From NCBI GenBank assembly GCA_023055505.1, contig JALIRH010000023.1, forward strand, positions 7,880,423-7,944,422: a DNA stretch of 64,000 nt. The letters run 5' to 3'. Position 1 is the stretch's first letter, and each line of letters opens with the position of its first letter. The DNA is from Callipepla californica brunnescens (lineage: Eukaryota; Chordata; Aves; Galliformes; Odontophoridae). The notes beneath the pieces are model-generated. The model searched no databases. It had not been told where the DNA came from and saw only the letters and a program-made list of their open reading frames with translations. The translations under genes were made by a program, and so were the position numbers. This document shows, one piece after another, positions 61,601-64,000 of this stretch.

Positions 61601-63854
61601 CATACACAAAATGCTTACATGATTTATTATTTAGTTATGCATCACACTTTACAATCCATAGAAGAATATTAGTAGTTTCAATTTCTACTTCAATAAAGAC
61701 AGATTTTTTAAATTGCAGTTTCCAAGGCAGGCAGTGAAGCCAAGCCCACAGCTGGCAGAGCACTTTGGTGGTAGCTTACGGTCTGTTTGGTTTTGCAGCT
61801 TTGCAGCCTCTCTTTCAGGGAAATGGTGCTATATTTTTGTTGTTGTTTATGTGATGGATGCTGTACCTTCAACAAAGAGTGACTGAATTGCCTTAAGAAA
61901 GAAGGGCCAGGCTGCGTACTGCTCATGGAGCAATAACCACTCTGTAGCTCCCTCAAGCCTACACTGTATGTCTTGCAGGTCTCAAGTGGCTTTTGTTTTT
62001 GACATCTTTTGTAAGCTCTTAGTCCCCCTCGCCCCTCCCCACATCAAATGTCAAGTTAATTTACAGGGTGCTATTACGGGTGTGTTTCCCAACGCTGTGG
62101 CTGCCTGCCAGCAGCAGCTGGGACCTTGCAGGGCAGCAGTGCAGGAAGCCCCTGGACATCATGTGGGTGCTGGGAGTGACCAGCAAGGGAGCTCTCTGTG
62201 CAGGGTTGAGCCCTGGTGGCTGTTGTTTGGCTCACAGAGCTCCAGGAGGAAAGTTTGCCTTCCTCTTGTGGGTGAAAACTCTCTGACATTTACAGCAGCA
62301 ACTAAATAAATATCATTCCTTATGAATTTAGCTTATATGATTACTGGGCAGATGCTTGCCATCCAATTATTTTGTTTGGCTCCTTAGCGATGCAAAAGGA
62401 ACTCTCTATCATAACCACTGTGCAGCATTTGTAGAAGGTGTCCCTTTAATTTTAGAAGTTTATTTTCTGTAAATTGGATTTTAGAGATCATGATATTTAA
62501 AGCAAATTAAAACAATCTTTGAAAATCAGTATACAAAGGCATAAGAATGACTTTATATGGGAGATCCATTTTTCAAACTGCTGTATTAATCAATTAGTAT
62601 TTTCTAAGCAGCATGAAAAATGCAAGCAGCTGTTACATATGAGTGGGCACGTAGTGAATTTAGAATGTAAAGTTACCTTGCTTTCATTACCAATTTTGAT
62701 GATGCCTAGCACTCTTGTCCCAATAGCTGGTAGAGATAAAAACCCAGAACCCCATATTTTAATAAAATCTTAATGAAAGGGAGCCTTCTCACTGAATGAG
62801 AGGCTAGCACAATGCCTTGACTCGTCACTAATGTAAAGGAACACGTTACAGTTTCTTGAGGTGCTGCTCTCAGATCTGCTCCTCCAGCAATTTGGACACA
62901 GCCTGTCGGTGCCGCCTGCAAGCTACATAACAGCCTAAAGGATCAGGGCCTCAGCAGGCATATAGCTTTAAATACGACTCCTAAATCTCAGATTTTAAAG
63001 CTTAGGCTGTTCTGAGAACCAAGAGCAGAGGACACATGCAGCTCAAGGGTTGAACTCGCACAGTGAGAGCAGAGTAACTTTAAAAAAAAAATGCATGTAG
63101 GACAAAGCCCTCGCTGACGTCATTTTTCCTACAGTATTTTATTCATATGAGCTTGTCATAATTGTCATCAGTCAGAGAATTGAGCTCTCATTATTGCTTT
63201 GGTCAGAGCAGTTCTTGGGAAAGCTCTTGGTTTGCACACAAGATCTCCTTGGATCCTGGTGAGGATGAGGCAGGGTTGATGCACCTTGATGTCTGCCAGA
63301 AACAAAGCACATACTCAAAGCAGAGAAAATTCCTATGTTTCTGTCACTGTTTTCTGAAAACGTCATCTTAAGACACTCTCTTGATCCTGAATACTTTGAC
63401 AGATTATAAATCCTGACCCCTACATGTGGGGGCCATACTTCTTTGTGCAGATGTGATACACATGTACTCATGCATGTTTCCAGACACAGCAGCTTGTGTG
63501 TGTGGGAGCAGTATTTTTCACTCCTTTCATACGCAATGACATCTCAGCAAGTTTTGTCTGCACTGTTCCACTGTCGAGTTTGCAGTGTGTACCTGTTCAA
63601 TCACTTGAAACAAATAAGTGTAAAGTACAAGGTTCGACACTCCTATGTTACATAAAGCAAAGGTTTCCTACTTATTCCATTGTTTGAGTAACTTCTGGCT
63701 TGTTTCTCCAAATAAATCTGAGGTCTTGTGCAATACTGGAAGGCAGGACATTCAGTGAGGTTCTCTTTCACTTCCTTGTCAGAGATGAAGGGCAGAGTGT
63801 TTATGTCCATTAAAAAAATCTGTAGAAAATATCTTAAAAATTTAAAGAAAATGA

Positions 63855-63886
<32 letters not shown>

Positions 63887-64000
63887 CTTTTCTTAAGTGC
63901 AAATGCAGTGGTGTATTCAAGTACTTAAGACACAATTCAGTGCACTCTTAAATTTTATGATCAGCCAATAAGTGCTATTAAGAACGTCCGTAACTGAAAT
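58681..64000. other. AT-rich unique sequence 3' of the provirus
   Basis: No transposon or gene recognised. Texture suggestive of conserved non-coding DNA appears at about 59540-59930 and 60540-60720. A palindromic CRE (TGACGTCA) lies at 63115-63122. A TATG/TGTG-rich microsatellite-like stretch lies at about 61215-61280. Confidence 0.45.
63860..63886 (+). repeat. poly-T run of about 27
   Basis: A homopolymer near the window end. No flanking retroposon body was recognised. Confidence 0.9.

Noticed and set aside
1..64000. CRISPR arrays, prokaryotic operons, insertion sequences or phage
   Set aside because: Composition, CR1 elements, LTR provirus and mir-9-2 all indicate a bird nuclear genome; no spaced direct-repeat arrays were seen.

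Overview
The window looks like avian, most probably chicken (Gallus) or a close galliform, genomic DNA. Evidence: many CR1 LINE fragments, an avian ERV-L-type provirus, a Galluhop-like mariner remnant, and CpG-dense GC-rich stretches next to AT-rich gene-poor sequence. The one host gene I recognise with confidence is the microRNA precursor mir-9-2 (14185-14271, + strand). From general knowledge, mir-9-2 lies in the LINC00461 long non-coding RNA locus between MEF2C and TMEM161B. In chicken that would be the Z chromosome; this placement is inference. I found no protein-coding host exon.

Layout. 1-2.5 kb: two extreme strand-asymmetric tracts, 771 bp of uninterrupted purine and 501 bp of uninterrupted pyrimidine on the + strand. 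2.5-16 kb: GC- and CpG-rich sequence with several CpG-island-like clusters, a candidate spliced exon (13496-13587), and mir-9-2. About 18.03-18.3 kb: a compact CpG-island promoter with CCAAT, GC-box and YY1 motifs. 18.3-64 kb: AT-rich, gene-poor sequence, probably intronic or intergenic, holding eight CR1 fragments (seven on the - strand), the mariner remnant (about 30 kb), an ERV-L-type solo LTR on the - strand (37291-37834) and a young provirus on the + strand (53749-58675).

The most remarkable object is the provirus. Its two 574-bp LTRs look identical to me and are bounded by the 5-bp target duplication CTAAG. Inside are a short ORF with about 15 heptads in register, an in-frame TAG, a pol ORF that fuses a protease stub to RT, RNase H and integrase, and a one-base break in integrase. 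There is no recognisable complete gag and no env. Its primer-binding site is not the usual 18 nt. It continues as an exact 76-nt antisense copy of a complete mature tRNA-Lys(CTT), from the encoded CCA end to nucleotide 1, and folds as a perfect cloverleaf. The encoded CCA and exact ends indicate that it was copied from the primer tRNA itself during reverse transcription.

The host locus (miR-9-2 and its likely host lncRNA promoter region) and the mobile elements appear functionally independent. Seven of the eight CR1 fragments are antisense to the inferred + strand host transcript, while the young provirus is in sense.
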